64,000 nt of DNA from Brevibacterium sp. UMB1308A (GTDB lineage: Bacteria > Actinomycetota > Actinomycetes > Actinomycetales > Brevibacteriaceae), in NCBI RefSeq assembly GCF_030230605.1, contig NZ_JASPDO010000003.1, positions 62,001 through 126,000 of the forward strand, written 5' to 3'. The notes under the pieces are model-generated. The model was not told where the DNA came from. It saw nothing but the letters and a program-made list of their open reading frames with translations, and did not search any database. Made by a program: the position numbers and the translations under genes. How positions within the stretch are numbered: the first letter of the stretch is position 1; every line of letters starts with the position of its first letter. Of this stretch, positions 27,322-36,122 are shown piece after piece.

Positions 27322-28899
27322 ATGAGTTCAGCAAAAACCACTGCGGCGAAGTTGGCCGAATTTATCGAACGTCGGCGCGTAGCTCACGCCGGTAACGAAC
27401 GGTCCGTCGCCAACCAGCACAAGCGAGGGAAACAAACCGCCCGCGAACGCATCGACGCTCTTCTTGACGAAGGAACCTTCCAGGAGATCGACGAGTTTGT
27501 CCGGCACGACTCCACTGCGTTTGGAATGGAAAAGAACCGCCCCGACGGCGACGGCGTGGTCTGTGGTTTAGGGACGATCGCGGGTCGCACGGTAGCGGTC
27601 TTTGCCCACGACTTCACTGTCCTGGGTGGGTCACTTGCTGAAGCCAACGGCAAGAAGATCGTGAAAACCCAAAAGCTTGCGCTCAAGCTTGGGTGCCCCA
27701 TCATTGGGATCAACGACTCCGGTGGAGCGCGCATTCAAGAAGGCGTTGCTTCGATCGCCTTGTTCGCAGAAATCTTCCACTGGAATGTGCAGTCATCCGG
27801 GGTTATCCCACAGATCAGCCTCATCATGGGCCCTTCGGCCGGAGGCGCGGTATATTCCCCGGCTCTCACGGACTTCACGATCATGGTCGATGGCACTAGC
27901 CACATGTACATCACCGGCCCCGACGTCATTAAGACAGTAACGGGCGAAGAAGTCGGACACGAAGAACTGGGAGGTGGACGTACCCACAACACGGTTTCGG
28001 GTAACGCTCACTACTTGGCTCAAGATGAAGCCGACGCTTTGGACTATGTGCGTGATCTGTTGTCCTTCCTTCCACAAAACAACATGGACCCAGCCCCGCA
28101 CTACCCTCAACCTGCGGATCTGGAGTTGAACGAGGACGATTACGCACTCGACTCGATCATGCCGGACTCGCCATCCACTCCATATGACATTCTCGATGTC
28201 GTACGTGCTGTGGTTGATGACGAAGATGTTCTCGAAGTTTCTGAGCTTTTCGCACCCAATGTGGTGACGGCCTTTGCCCGTGTCGAGGGGCACTCGGTGG
28301 GCATCATTGCGAACCAGCCCATGCAGTTAGCGGGAACCCTCGACATTGACGCGTCTGAAAAAGCCGCACGATTCGTCCGCTTGTGCGATGCGTTCAACCT
28401 GCCGATCCTCACGTTCGTCGACGTCCCCGGTTTCCTCCCTGGAACGGACCAAGAGCTGGGCGGCATTATTCGGCGCGGCGCCAAGCTCATCTACGCGTAC
28501 GGCGAAGCAACCGTTCCACTCATCACGCTCATCACCCGCAAGGCCTACGGAGGCGCGTACTGCGTGATGGGATCCAAACAGTTGGGCGCTGACATCAACC
28601 TCGCGTGGCCATCGGGTCAAATCGCCGTCATGGGAGCCCAGGGTGCCGCCAACATCGTGTACCGTCGCAAACTCAAAGCGGCAGGCGAAGAAGGGCAAGA
28701 TGTCGAAGCCCTGCGCGCAGAGCTCATCGAGGACTACGAAAATGAGCTTCTCAACCCGTACAAGGCCGCCGAGGCGGGGTTCATTGACGCTGTTATCGCA
28801 CCTCGGGAGACCCGCGAGCGGATCGTCAGGAGCTTGCGAGCCCTGCGGAACAAACACGTGCGGGGGCCTGAGCGCAAACACGGGAACATTCCACTATGA
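27322..28899 (+). CDS. accD: Acyl-CoA (acetyl/propionyl-CoA) carboxylase beta subunit
   Basis: This is the carboxyltransferase subunit of a biotin-dependent acyl-CoA carboxylase, making malonyl- or methylmalonyl-CoA for fatty acid synthesis. The 525-residue protein has an N-terminal carboxyltransferase half with the oxyanion segment [17 protein letters not shown] (about 135) and [18 protein letters not shown]. The C-terminal half has [17 protein letters not shown] and [19 protein letters not shown]. It is coupled to the epsilon subunit by a four-base overlap and is divergent from birA. The biotin-carrying alpha subunit is not in the window. Whether acetyl- or propionyl-CoA is preferred is uncertain. 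Confidence 0.93.
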   Translation: MSSAKTTAAKLAEFIERRRVAHAGNERSVANQHKRGKQTARERIDALLDEGTFQEIDEFVRHDSTAFGMEKNRPDGDGVVCGLGTIAGRTVAVFAHDFTVLGGSLAEANGKKIVKTQKLALKLGCPIIGINDSGGARIQEGVASIALFAEIFHWNVQSSGVIPQISLIMGPSAGGAVYSPALTDFTIMVDGTSHMYITGPDVIKTVTGEEVGHEELGGGRTHNTVSGNAHYLAQDEADALDYVRDLLSFLPQNNMDPAPHYPQPADLELNEDDYALDSIMPDSPSTPYDILDVVRAVVDDEDVLEVSELFAPNVVTAFARVEGHSVGIIANQPMQLAGTLDIDASEKAARFVRLCDAFNLPILTFVDVPGFLPGTDQELGGIIRRGAKLIYAYGEATVPLITLITRKAYGGAYCVMGSKQLGADINLAWPSGQIAVMGAQGAANIVYRRKLKAAGEEGQDVEALRAELIEDYENELLNPYKAAEAGFIDAVIAPRETRERIVRSLRALRNKHVRGPERKHGNIPL

Positions 28900-29087
28900 C
28901 CAACTACTCCACGAGGCCACCTCTCACGGCGGCAGAAGAACTGGCCCTTGCAAAAGAGGCCGCCCTTGCCGCCCTGGTGGCGTTACAGCCCAGTGACTTA
29001 AGCCACGAGGAAGAACCACGCCGGTGGGCGGACCCACAGCGCAACGTGCGCCAGTCGCCACGCGGGTCGTGGGCGCACCGCGCATAA
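28896..29087 (+). CDS. accE: Acyl-CoA carboxylase epsilon subunit
   Basis: This is a 63-residue actinobacterial accessory subunit that stimulates the carboxylase complex. It begins in the ATGA overlap with the beta gene. An alanine/leucine-rich helix ([20 protein letters not shown]) is followed by a polar tail ending in [20 protein letters not shown]. That tail closely follows the family C-terminal pattern W-x-x-P-x-R-x-x-R-x-P-x-x-x-x-W. It ends base-to-base with the convergent MFS gene. Confidence 0.85.
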   Translation: MTNYSTRPPLTAAEELALAKEAALAALVALQPSDLSHEEEPRRWADPQRNVRQSPRGSWAHRA

Positions 29088-30257
29088 TTATTCCGGTCTG
29101 CGTTGTCGGCGTGTGGTCATGACATACACGACGGCTGCGCACGCCACCAGCACAACAGCGGCCCAGTACATCGAACGTGGCCCCCACACATTTGCCAGAC
29201 CGCCAATGAGAACGGGTCCCAAGCCAGTTCCGGTGTCGAGCAGAATGAAGAACGTGGCGACAGCGAGTGCGTAACGCGACGCATCCGACTGGTTGATGAC
29301 AATTGCCTGTGCACACGGCATGACCGAACCGAAGCCCAACCCCAACGGGACAGCAGCGGCAATCACCATGCCAGACCCTTGTGCCGTCGCCAGCATGATG
29401 TATGAGACGGCCATGAACACAAAGATCGGATACATGACCACATCGTCGCCGTACGTGTCTTGAATTCGTCCCACAAATAGCCGCGATGTGAACGTGCACG
29501 CTGCCATCACAATGAAAAACCAGCTCGCACCCGCCGCGGCACCGATCTGGTGCGAGTACCCTTCCAGGAACGACAGCACCAGGGAAAACGCGATCCCGCA
29601 CAGGGCCATCATGCTCGCGATTGGAAGCGCACGCGGATCGATAAACGACGTGATGTGGAACTTCCATTTGAGGAGCTGTTCTTCCCTGGAAGGCGTACGC
29701 TCGTCCACCTTCAAGAAGAGGGTGAGAAGCGTCCCCACGGTCGAGAGCACGATGCACACGACAAACACCCAGAACATCCCGTACTTCTGGGACATGACAA
29801 CCGATACAAACGGACCAAGGGCCATTGCCAGTGACACAGTCATGCCAAAGTATCCGGTGCCTTCTGCCCGGCGATGTTGCGGAATCATCGTTTGGACTGC
29901 AGCGGATAGCACTGTGTTGTTGAGCCCGAATGCAGCTCCGTGTAAGAGTCGAATCACGATGAGGACAACAATGTTGTCAACGGGAATGTAGGCCGCACCC
30001 AGCACGATGAACGCAATCATGGACACCAACGCGAGGGTCTTCCGTCCCACAAAGTCCATGTATTTTCCGGCGAGCATGCGGGAGAACACCGCGCCCAGAA
30101 TGAAGGAACTACTCGCGAATCCGGCAACCGCTTGACCAGCGCCAAATTCGCGGATTGCATAAGAAGCCATCGACGTCATGAGCAGGTAGAACATCATAGC
30201 CGCGATGAAGTTCACGCAGCTGGCAAGAATGAAATTACCCGTCCACAAACGGTTCAT
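29088..30257 (-). CDS. MFS family transporter
   Basis: This 389-residue protein has twelve predicted membrane segments. The MFS loop motif after helix 2 reads GKYMDFVGRKTLALVSM, and helix 5 has TGYFGMTVSLAMALGPF, the pattern of drug/proton or sugar/proton exporters. The start is ATG 30257, preceded by GAGGAGCGGGAG; the frame upstream of it has no transport-protein features. No regulator is adjacent. The substrate is unknown, and drug efflux is only the commonest annotation for this subgroup. Confidence 0.85.
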   Translation of the reverse strand: MNRLWTGNFILASCVNFIAAMMFYLLMTSMASYAIREFGAGQAVAGFASSSFILGAVFSRMLAGKYMDFVGRKTLALVSMIAFIVLGAAYIPVDNIVVLIVIRLLHGAAFGLNNTVLSAAVQTMIPQHRRAEGTGYFGMTVSLAMALGPFVSVVMSQKYGMFWVFVVCIVLSTVGTLLTLFLKVDERTPSREEQLLKWKFHITSFIDPRALPIASMMALCGIAFSLVLSFLEGYSHQIGAAAGASWFFIVMAACTFTSRLFVGRIQDTYGDDVVMYPIFVFMAVSYIMLATAQGSGMVIAAAVPLGLGFGSVMPCAQAIVINQSDASRYALAVATFFILLDTGTGLGPVLIGGLANVWGPRSMYWAAVVLVACAAVVYVMTTRRQRRPE

Positions 30258-30321
30258 ATGGCTCCCGCTCCTCACACTCTTCAATTTTCAACGCGTCCGT
30301 CTAGAACCGCGACCGGCTTGT

Positions 30322-30327
30322 TAGCAT
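30322..30327 (+). promoter_or_regulatory. -10 hexamer, leaderless DUF885 promoter
   Basis: TAGCAT, six bases (ACACCC), then the ATG at 30334. The same hexamer at the same distance precedes ndh. Confidence 0.6.
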
Positions 30328-30333
30328 ACACCC

Positions 30334-31995
30334 ATGACAATACACACATCTCGCACCCCGTCTGCAGTCGACGACGTTGCCGAAGAATATGCACGACAGG
30401 TGTACGCAAACTCCTCATCCATGCGAATCGAGTCTGGCGTCGACGGCGACCCTTATGAACTCGACGACTACTCCCCCGCAGCAGCTGCGCGCCACGATGA
30501 ACTCAACGCGCGCACACTGGCCGAACTCAACCGTGTTGAAGCCACCTCGGCCGACCTTGACGATGTCGACGCCGTCACTCTTGACGCCATGCGTGAACGC
30601 TTAGGGCTCGAACGCGAACTTCACGAACGTGGCCTGGATTCCGGGGATCTCAACGTCATCGCCTCCCCCATTCAGGAGCTTCGCGACCTCTTTGACCTGG
30701 TGCCCACCCAGACGGCAGAAGACTGGGACCACAACGCTGGCAAACTCGCGAATATCCCCAATGCTCTCGCAGGATACCGCGACGCGTTACAAGCCCGAGT
30801 AGCCTCTGGAAAGGCCCCTGCGATTCGCCAGGTTAAACGCGTGATCGAACAGGCCCAAGAGCTTGCTCAGCCCGATGGCCACTACGGCAAGTTCATCGCC
30901 AAAGCACGCGGAACCGCTGACGAAGCCCTCCAGTCGCGACTCACGGAAGCTGCAACGGCCGCGCAGGACGCGATGGCACAGATCGCGCAGTTCCTCAAGG
31001 TCGAAATCGCCCCGCTTGCCGTTCAGGACGACGCGTGCGGTCGGGAGGACTACGAGCTGTTCTCTCGTCAGTTCTTAGGTGCTCAAGTGGACCTTGACGA
31101 AACCTATGAGTGGGGTCTGGACCAGCTGGCGCACATCGACGCCGAACAGAAAAAAGTCATCGAACAGCTGTACCCGGGGGCGAGCCTCGCCGAAGCATTC
31201 GAAGCGCTGAACAAGGACCCCAAGTACACCATCCACGGGCTCGACGGGCTGAAGACGTGGATGCAAGAAAAAGCTGATGAAGCTATCAGCATGCTGGCAG
31301 GCACCCACTTTGATATTGCTGAGCCGCTCAAAACCATTGAGTGCATGGTGCTCGAAGACGGCACTGGCGGAATCTACTACACGGGCCCCACCGACGATTT
31401 CTCCCGTCCCGGCCGCATGTGGTGGTCCGTCCCCCGAGGTGTCGAAACGTTCGCCGCGTGGCAAGAACTCACCACTGTTTACCACGAAGGTGTACCCGGC
31501 CACCACCTGCAGGTAGCACAAGCCACCTACCTTCGTGACACGCTCAACACATGGCGTCGAAACCTCTGCTGGGTTTCCGGCCACGGAGAAGGGTGGGCAC
31601 TCTATGCCGAACGATTCATGCATGAACAGGGCTTCTTAGAAGAGCCCGCATACTACTTTGGGATGCTGGACTCACAGCGCTTGCGTGCAGCGCGCGTGTG
31701 CTTGGACATCGGTGTTCACCTGGGTAAAGAAGCGCCGGAATCCATTGGTGGTGGCACGTGGGACGCTGACAAAGCGTGGAAGTTCCTCACCGACAACGCC
31801 GCAATGGACCGCAGTTTCTTGGCCTTTGAACTTGACCGCTACTTAGGCTGGCCAGGACAGGCGCCGTCATACAAAGTGGGTCAGCGACTATGGGAGCAGG
31901 CTCGCGATTCGGCAGGTGGTTCGCTCAAGGACTTCCACTCACGGGCCCTCAACCTTGGGTCGGTCGGTTTGGACACGCTGATGCGCGCCTTGTGA
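30334..31995 (+). CDS. DUF885 family zinc metallopeptidase-like protein
   Basis: This 553-residue cytoplasmic protein matches the DUF885 family of gluzincin-like peptidases. The zinc site is in TVYHEGVPGHHLQVA (about 385-400), where HExxxGHH provides the histidines and catalytic glutamate. Downstream are GHGEGWALYAERFM and the family ending LGWPGQAPSYKVGQ. The N-terminal half is helical. No signal peptide is seen. Substrates of this family are poorly known; aminopeptidase or dipeptidase activity is usually inferred. In-frame UUA codons occur in this gene (for example near 30600 and 31840), which bears on the tRNA at 55.8 kb. It is monocistronic and leaderless by its promoter. Confidence 0.85.
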   Translation: MTIHTSRTPSAVDDVAEEYARQVYANSSSMRIESGVDGDPYELDDYSPAAAARHDELNARTLAELNRVEATSADLDDVDAVTLDAMRERLGLERELHERGLDSGDLNVIASPIQELRDLFDLVPTQTAEDWDHNAGKLANIPNALAGYRDALQARVASGKAPAIRQVKRVIEQAQELAQPDGHYGKFIAKARGTADEALQSRLTEAATAAQDAMAQIAQFLKVEIAPLAVQDDACGREDYELFSRQFLGAQVDLDETYEWGLDQLAHIDAEQKKVIEQLYPGASLAEAFEALNKDPKYTIHGLDGLKTWMQEKADEAISMLAGTHFDIAEPLKTIECMVLEDGTGGIYYTGPTDDFSRPGRMWWSVPRGVETFAAWQELTTVYHEGVPGHHLQVAQATYLRDTLNTWRRNLCWVSGHGEGWALYAERFMHEQGFLEEPAYYFGMLDSQRLRAARVCLDIGVHLGKEAPESIGGGTWDADKAWKFLTDNAAMDRSFLAFELDRYLGWPGQAPSYKVGQRLWEQARDSAGGSLKDFHSRALNLGSVGLDTLMRAL

Positions 31996-32004
31996 CGGAG
32001 TGAG

Positions 32005-32310
32005 TCACAGCCTTCTGCGTATGTCTTGAGCGATGCCCAATGCTTGCCGAGTCTGATCGTCTGAAGCGCCGTATTCAGGTTGGCAGTCCATCAGCAGGAC
32101 AACCACTTGGTCAGCGAGAACCCGGTCGCTCAGTTGCGGAACGACTCCAGTAGCGCGCACATCAGCCAGCTCCTGAAGGCTCATACGAATACGCTCCCGG
32201 CGCGAAACATTGTTCGCGTCGGGAGCGTTTAACTGTGCAGTTGTGAAACTGGAAATGCGGATTCGCAGACGGCGGATCTCATCGTGAAGATCTTCCGCGT
32301 GCGTGCTCAT
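32005..32310 (-). CDS. Small hypothetical protein
   Basis: I place the start at the ATG at 32310, one base after the stop of the Bax-inhibitor-1 gene, giving 101 residues. The product is predicted helical and charged: HAEDLHDEIRRLRIRISSF, then RRERIRMSLQELADVRATG, then a hydrophobic DQVVVLLMDCQPEYG. It ends RRRL. The N-terminal heptad-like spacing suggests a short coiled coil. I do not recognise a family; no membrane segment or metal motif is visible. Translational coupling to the Bax-inhibitor-1 gene suggests a related role but no more. Confidence 0.55.
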   Translation of the reverse strand: MSTHAEDLHDEIRRLRIRISSFTTAQLNAPDANNVSRRERIRMSLQELADVRATGVVPQLSDRVLADQVVVLLMDCQPEYGASDDQTRQALGIAQDIRRRL

Positions 32311-32311
32311 G

Positions 32312-33103
32312 TCAGTCTCGGAAGTACGAAAGAATACGCAGGATTTCAACGTACAGCCACACGAGCGATGTCATGAGGCTAAACGCACACATCCACGAGT
32401 ACTTCTCTGGGATGCGGCCAACACTCTTTTCGATCATGTCGAAGTCGCTGACCAAGGTGAGCGCTGCCAAAATGACTGCGACTCCCGAAATCAAAACACC
32501 CAGTGGCATGTTGATGCCCATGATGCTGATGTCGATGGTGCGAGCGTTCATGCTGCCACCGGAGAACATTGCGAAGGCAAAGTTAATGAGCGCAAAGATT
32601 GCGTAGCCACCCACGGCCAACATGAGGAACTTGGTGAACTTGGGTGACATGCGAATGACGCGGAACTTAAACAGCGCAAACATCAGTCCGAACACAGCCA
32701 GCGTCGCCAGAACGGCCTGCATGACGATGCCTGCATACTGCATGTTGAAGATTTTGGAGATTCCACCAACGAACACACCTTCGAACACTGCAAAGGTCAG
32801 GATCAGGACAGGTGAAGGTTCGCGCTTAAATCCGTTAATGAGCCCCAGCACAAGAGCAATAATGCATGCTGGAAGCGCGAGCATTGGGACAAACCAGCCA
32901 ACGGCTGCACCTGCAAGCAGGACACCAAACGACAGTAGCGACTTCATGTAAACGTCGTCGTACGTCATCATGCGGTCTTGCTGAACACGGTGTTCCGTGG
33001 TCGCCGAAGGTGCCATGTACATCGAGTTCAGTTCATCTGCCGAAGGAGTCTGAACGGAGTTCATCCCCTGGCGAACTGAGCGGCCCATGAGAGGGTTACT
33101 CAT
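32312..33103 (-). CDS. Bax inhibitor-1/YccA family membrane protein
   Basis: This 263-residue protein has seven membrane segments from about residue 65 onwards and a cytoplasmic N-terminus. It has the BI-1 family features SKIFNMQYAGIVMQAVLATLAVF in the middle and the C-terminal DFDMIEKSVGRIPEKYSWMCAFSLMTSLVWLYVEILRIL. The acidic residues in this last part match those implicated in calcium-leak channels of the family. The start is ATG 33103 with AGGAGG six bases upstream; the longer open frame is not used. Its own small downstream gene follows in the same direction. A role in ion leak or stress is inferred from the family. Confidence 0.9.
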   Translation of the reverse strand: MSNPLMGRSVRQGMNSVQTPSADELNSMYMAPSATTEHRVQQDRMMTYDDVYMKSLLSFGVLLAGAAVGWFVPMLALPACIIALVLGLINGFKREPSPVLILTFAVFEGVFVGGISKIFNMQYAGIVMQAVLATLAVFGLMFALFKFRVIRMSPKFTKFLMLAVGGYAIFALINFAFAMFSGGSMNARTIDISIMGINMPLGVLISGVAVILAALTLVSDFDMIEKSVGRIPEKYSWMCAFSLMTSLVWLYVEILRILSYFRD

Positions 33104-33159
33104 AAAAATTCCTCCTGTGTTTGGTATATCTAAGCCTAACTGAACGATCTGTCTGTATG

Positions 33160-33205
33160 AAAAAACCACCGGGCGAGTGATTTTGTTCCGCCCAGTGGTT
33201 TTTTT
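33160..33205 (-). terminator. Terminator of the AbgT-family gene (bidirectional look)
   Basis: AAAAAACCACCGGGCG pairs with CGCCCAGTGGTTTTTTT around a thirteen-base loop, with one non-Watson-Crick pair. Both flanks are A/T runs, so it can act on either strand. It stands 19 bases after the AbgT-family stop and ahead of the Bax-inhibitor-1 gene. Confidence 0.85.
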
Positions 33206-33223
33206 CTGCAAAAAGTCAGCGCT

Positions 33224-34798
33224 CTATGGAAGTTCGTAGGTGGTCTGCGCACCGGGACCCATGGGGATACCCGTTGCCCACCATCCGAAGAACAGAAGTC
33301 CCCAGGCGACGAACATCGCAAAAGAGAGTGGGATGGTCAGGGACAGGAGTGTTCCGATTCCAGCATCCTTCTTGTACCTCTGAACGAAGCCCAGAATCAT
33401 GACGAAGTACGGGCTCATGGGTGACACGATGTTCGTGGTGGAGTCACCAATGCGGTAAACCGCCTGGGTCACCTCGGGAGCAATTCCCAGAAGCATCAGC
33501 ATAGGCACGAGCACTGGAGCCATCAGCGTCCACAGACCGGATCCCGAAGTGATAAACAGTGCTCCTACAGCAGTCAGGATGTACGCTCCGAACAGGATCA
33601 CGATGGCTGGGGTGTTGGCGCTCTGGAAGAACTCCGCGCCTTTAATAGCCAGAATCTCACCCAGCTTGCTCATCTTGAACAGCGCCAGGAACTGTGAGGC
33701 TGCAAAGAACAAGAGCAACACAGGAACCATCGGGGTAAGCCCCTGGACAATCATGTCGGGAACATCAGACGGGCGCTTGATGGACTTGGTGGCGATCCCG
33801 TAGACAATACCGACAACAAAGAATCCGAACCCGATAATCGCTGCGATACCGGCCATGAGTGGCGACTTGGGACCAAACGCTCCTTCTTCGTCACGCAAGA
33901 ACGAACCTTCTGGCAGGGCCAGTACGAACAGCAGAACACCACAGAGGACGGTGGCAATGAGAGCGATCCACATGCCCCGCTTTTCAACAGGAGTGAGCTT
34001 CTTCGTCAGATCAGCGTCAGTGGAGGTGTCGCTTGTGTCGTTTTCGACCTCATCAGGTTTGAGATCCTCGCCGCGCTTTTTCAGCAAGGTTTCCGTGACG
34101 AGCACAATCGCACCGGCCACAACAAACATCGACACAAAGTTGAAGTAGAAGTTGTCCACTGGCGTCACGACGTATTCAGGGTCAATGATCGCGGCCGCAC
34201 TCGTGGAAAGACCACCCAAGATTGCGTCGAGGCTGTTGACCATAGGGGCGGCCGAGTACCCACCGGAAGTTGCAGCATAGGCCACGGCACACCCGATGAT
34301 GGGGTTTCGCCCAACTGCTTTGAACGCAATACCGCCCAAGGGAATCACGATCATGTAGGCAGCGTCTGAGGCAACCGAGGACGCGGTTCCCACCAGGGCG
34401 ACGATCACGGTGACCCATTTGGGGGATGCGCTCATGAGTGCCGCACGCATGATCGCTGGGATCAGGCCGGAGCGCTCTGCTACTGCGACACCAAAAAGAA
34501 CAACGAGAACGAGTCCCAGGGCTGGGAAGGTGACGTAGTTTTCAACAACACCGGAAACGATAGCGCCCAGCGACTCTGAGGACGTCAGGTTAACCGCGTT
34601 GATGGTTTCACCTTTTGCAGGGTTGACTGCAGACAGACCTGCTGCTGATGCCACCCAGGAAATGAGCATGACGATGACGGCCAGGGACAAGAACAGCCAG
34701 AACGGGTGTGGCAGTTTATTACCTGCTTTTTCGATGACGATGAGCAGGCGCATGAGCCAGTTCAGGTCGTCCTTGTGCTTGGTGGCAGGAGCTGACAC
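33224..34798 (-). CDS. AbgT family transporter
   Basis: AbgT transporters carry p-aminobenzoyl-glutamate or, in other members, export sulfonamide-like compounds. The 524-residue protein has about 11-13 membrane segments. It has the family motifs LGLVLVVLFGVAVAERSGLIPA, VGTASSVASDAAYMIVIPLG and CAVAYAATSGGYSAAPMVNSLDA. Near the C-terminus is YRIGDSTTNIVSPMSPYFVMILGFVQRY, with the conserved Asp-Ser and Pro-Met-Ser-Pro hairpin. I start at GTG 34798, preceded by AAGGAGG; the upstream frame is untranslated leader. It is monocistronic, with terminators on both sides. Confidence 0.88.
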   Translation of the reverse strand: MSAPATKHKDDLNWLMRLLIVIEKAGNKLPHPFWLFLSLAVIVMLISWVASAAGLSAVNPAKGETINAVNLTSSESLGAIVSGVVENYVTFPALGLVLVVLFGVAVAERSGLIPAIMRAALMSASPKWVTVIVALVGTASSVASDAAYMIVIPLGGIAFKAVGRNPIIGCAVAYAATSGGYSAAPMVNSLDAILGGLSTSAAAIIDPEYVVTPVDNFYFNFVSMFVVAGAIVLVTETLLKKRGEDLKPDEVENDTSDTSTDADLTKKLTPVEKRGMWIALIATVLCGVLLFVLALPEGSFLRDEEGAFGPKSPLMAGIAAIIGFGFFVVGIVYGIATKSIKRPSDVPDMIVQGLTPMVPVLLLFFAASQFLALFKMSKLGEILAIKGAEFFQSANTPAIVILFGAYILTAVGALFITSGSGLWTLMAPVLVPMLMLLGIAPEVTQAVYRIGDSTTNIVSPMSPYFVMILGFVQRYKKDAGIGTLLSLTIPLSFAMFVAWGLLFFGWWATGIPMGPGAQTTYELP

Positions 34799-34875
34799 GC
34801 GAGACCTCCTTGTGGTTTTTCGCAGAATAAACCAGAACTTTACAGGAAAACCTAAGACTGCGTGCAACCAAAGAA

Positions 34876-34907
34876 AAACTCGGAACACCAGGCGATGTTC
34901 CGAGTTT
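34876..34907 (-). terminator. Rho-independent terminator after ino1
   Basis: A 12-bp stem AAACTCGGAACA / TGTTCCGAGTTT with an eight-base loop runs into TTTTTC on the minus strand. It lies 16 bases past the ino1 stop. Confidence 0.85.
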
Positions 34908-34922
34908 CTGCAGGTGGCAGGC

Positions 34923-36005
34923 CTAGTTAGATACTTTGCCCGCGATAAAGTCTTCGACGGCTTGGCGCGCAAGGTCGTCGTTTTGCTGCTCGGGAGGTGA
35001 CTTCATGAAGTACGAGCTGGCGGACAGCAGTGCGCCTCCGATACCTCGGTCCAAACCAATCTTTGCCGCCCGGACCGCGTCAATAATGACACCAGCGGAG
35101 TTCGGTGAGTCCCACACTTCGAGTTTGTATTCCAGCGACACTGGTGCATCACCAAAGTTGCGACCTTCCAAGCGAACGTACGCCCACTTACGGTCGTCCA
35201 ACCACTGAACGTAGTCGCTTGGGCCAATGTGGACGTCTCGGCTTTCTAGTTTCGCCGAGGTGTTAGAAGTGACCGCCTGTGTTTTGGAGATCTTCTTTGA
35301 CTCCAGGCGCTCACGTTCGAGCATGTTTTTGAAGTCCATGTTTCCGCCCACGTTGAGCTGGTACGTGCGGTCCAGAATAACTCCACGGTCTTCGAACAGT
35401 TTGGCCATGACGCGGTGGGTGATGGTGGCACCGATTTGGCTCTTGATGTCGTCGCCAACGATCGGAACGCCAGCTTCTTTGAACTTGTCGTCCCATTCCT
35501 TGGTTCCAGCGATAAACACGGGAAGGGCGTTAACAAAAGCGACCTTGGCGTCAATGCACGCCTGAGCGTAGTACTCGGTGGCCTTTTGAGAGCCAACCGG
35601 GAGGTAGCACACCAGTACGTCGACCTTTTCGTCACGCAAAACTTGTGCAACGTCTACCGGTTCTTCTTGTGACTCTTCGATCGTTTCAAGGTAGTACTTG
35701 CCAAGACCGTCCAGGGTGGGACCACGTTTGACCGTCACCCCGGTGGTTGGTACGTCTGCAATTTTGATGGTGTTGTTTTCGCTGGCCAAGATCGCGTCAG
35801 CGATGTCCTGACCTACCTTCTTCGCGTCTACATCAAAGGCGGCGACGAATTCGAGGTCGCTGACGTGATAGTCACCGAACTGAACATGCATGAGACCTGG
35901 AATCTGTTCGTCCGCTTGAGCGTCCCGGTAGTATTCGACTCCCTGAATGAGGGAAGTCGCGCAGTTTCCGAGCCCTGCGATGGCTACGCGAATTGGGTTT
36001 CCCAC
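34923..36005 (-). CDS. ino1: Inositol-3-phosphate synthase
   Basis: This NAD-dependent enzyme makes inositol-3-phosphate from glucose-6-phosphate, the first step to phosphatidylinositol, lipomannan and (where present) mycothiol. The 360-residue protein matches the mycobacterial-type synthase: Rossmann motif [14 protein letters not shown], the [19 protein letters not shown] region, [10 protein letters not shown], and the catalytic segment [15 protein letters not shown] with its lysine. GNMDFKNML follows. The start is GTG; an AAGGAG lies some 12 bases upstream. Immediate neighbours (prfC, AbgT transporter) are not related to inositol. Confidence 0.93.
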   Translation of the reverse strand: MGNPIRVAIAGLGNCATSLIQGVEYYRDAQADEQIPGLMHVQFGDYHVSDLEFVAAFDVDAKKVGQDIADAILASENNTIKIADVPTTGVTVKRGPTLDGLGKYYLETIEESQEEPVDVAQVLRDEKVDVLVCYLPVGSQKATEYYAQACIDAKVAFVNALPVFIAGTKEWDDKFKEAGVPIVGDDIKSQIGATITHRVMAKLFEDRGVILDRTYQLNVGGNMDFKNMLERERLESKKISKTQAVTSNTSAKLESRDVHIGPSDYVQWLDDRKWAYVRLEGRNFGDAPVSLEYKLEVWDSPNSAGVIIDAVRAAKIGLDRGIGGALLSASSYFMKSPPEQQNDDLARQAVEDFIAGKVSN

Positions 36006-36122
36006 TGTGCTCTTACTCTCCTTTAAACAACCGCGTCAAGCGTCGTTAAGACACCGGACACTCTATCCTAACGTTCAACGTGGACCTGGTATTCCTGTTC
36101 CTGCAATTGAGCAATGCGTGCG

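Noticed and set aside
28924..29757. 277-codon minus-strand frame across accE and the MFS gene
   Set aside because: It is out of frame with the MFS protein, rich in Arg/Cys/His, and has no domain; the MFS and accE readings are well supported.
34799..34972. Upstream extension of the AbgT-family transporter
   Set aside because: It has basic, unconserved sequence and runs over the ino1 terminator; GTG 34798 has an AAGGAGG site.
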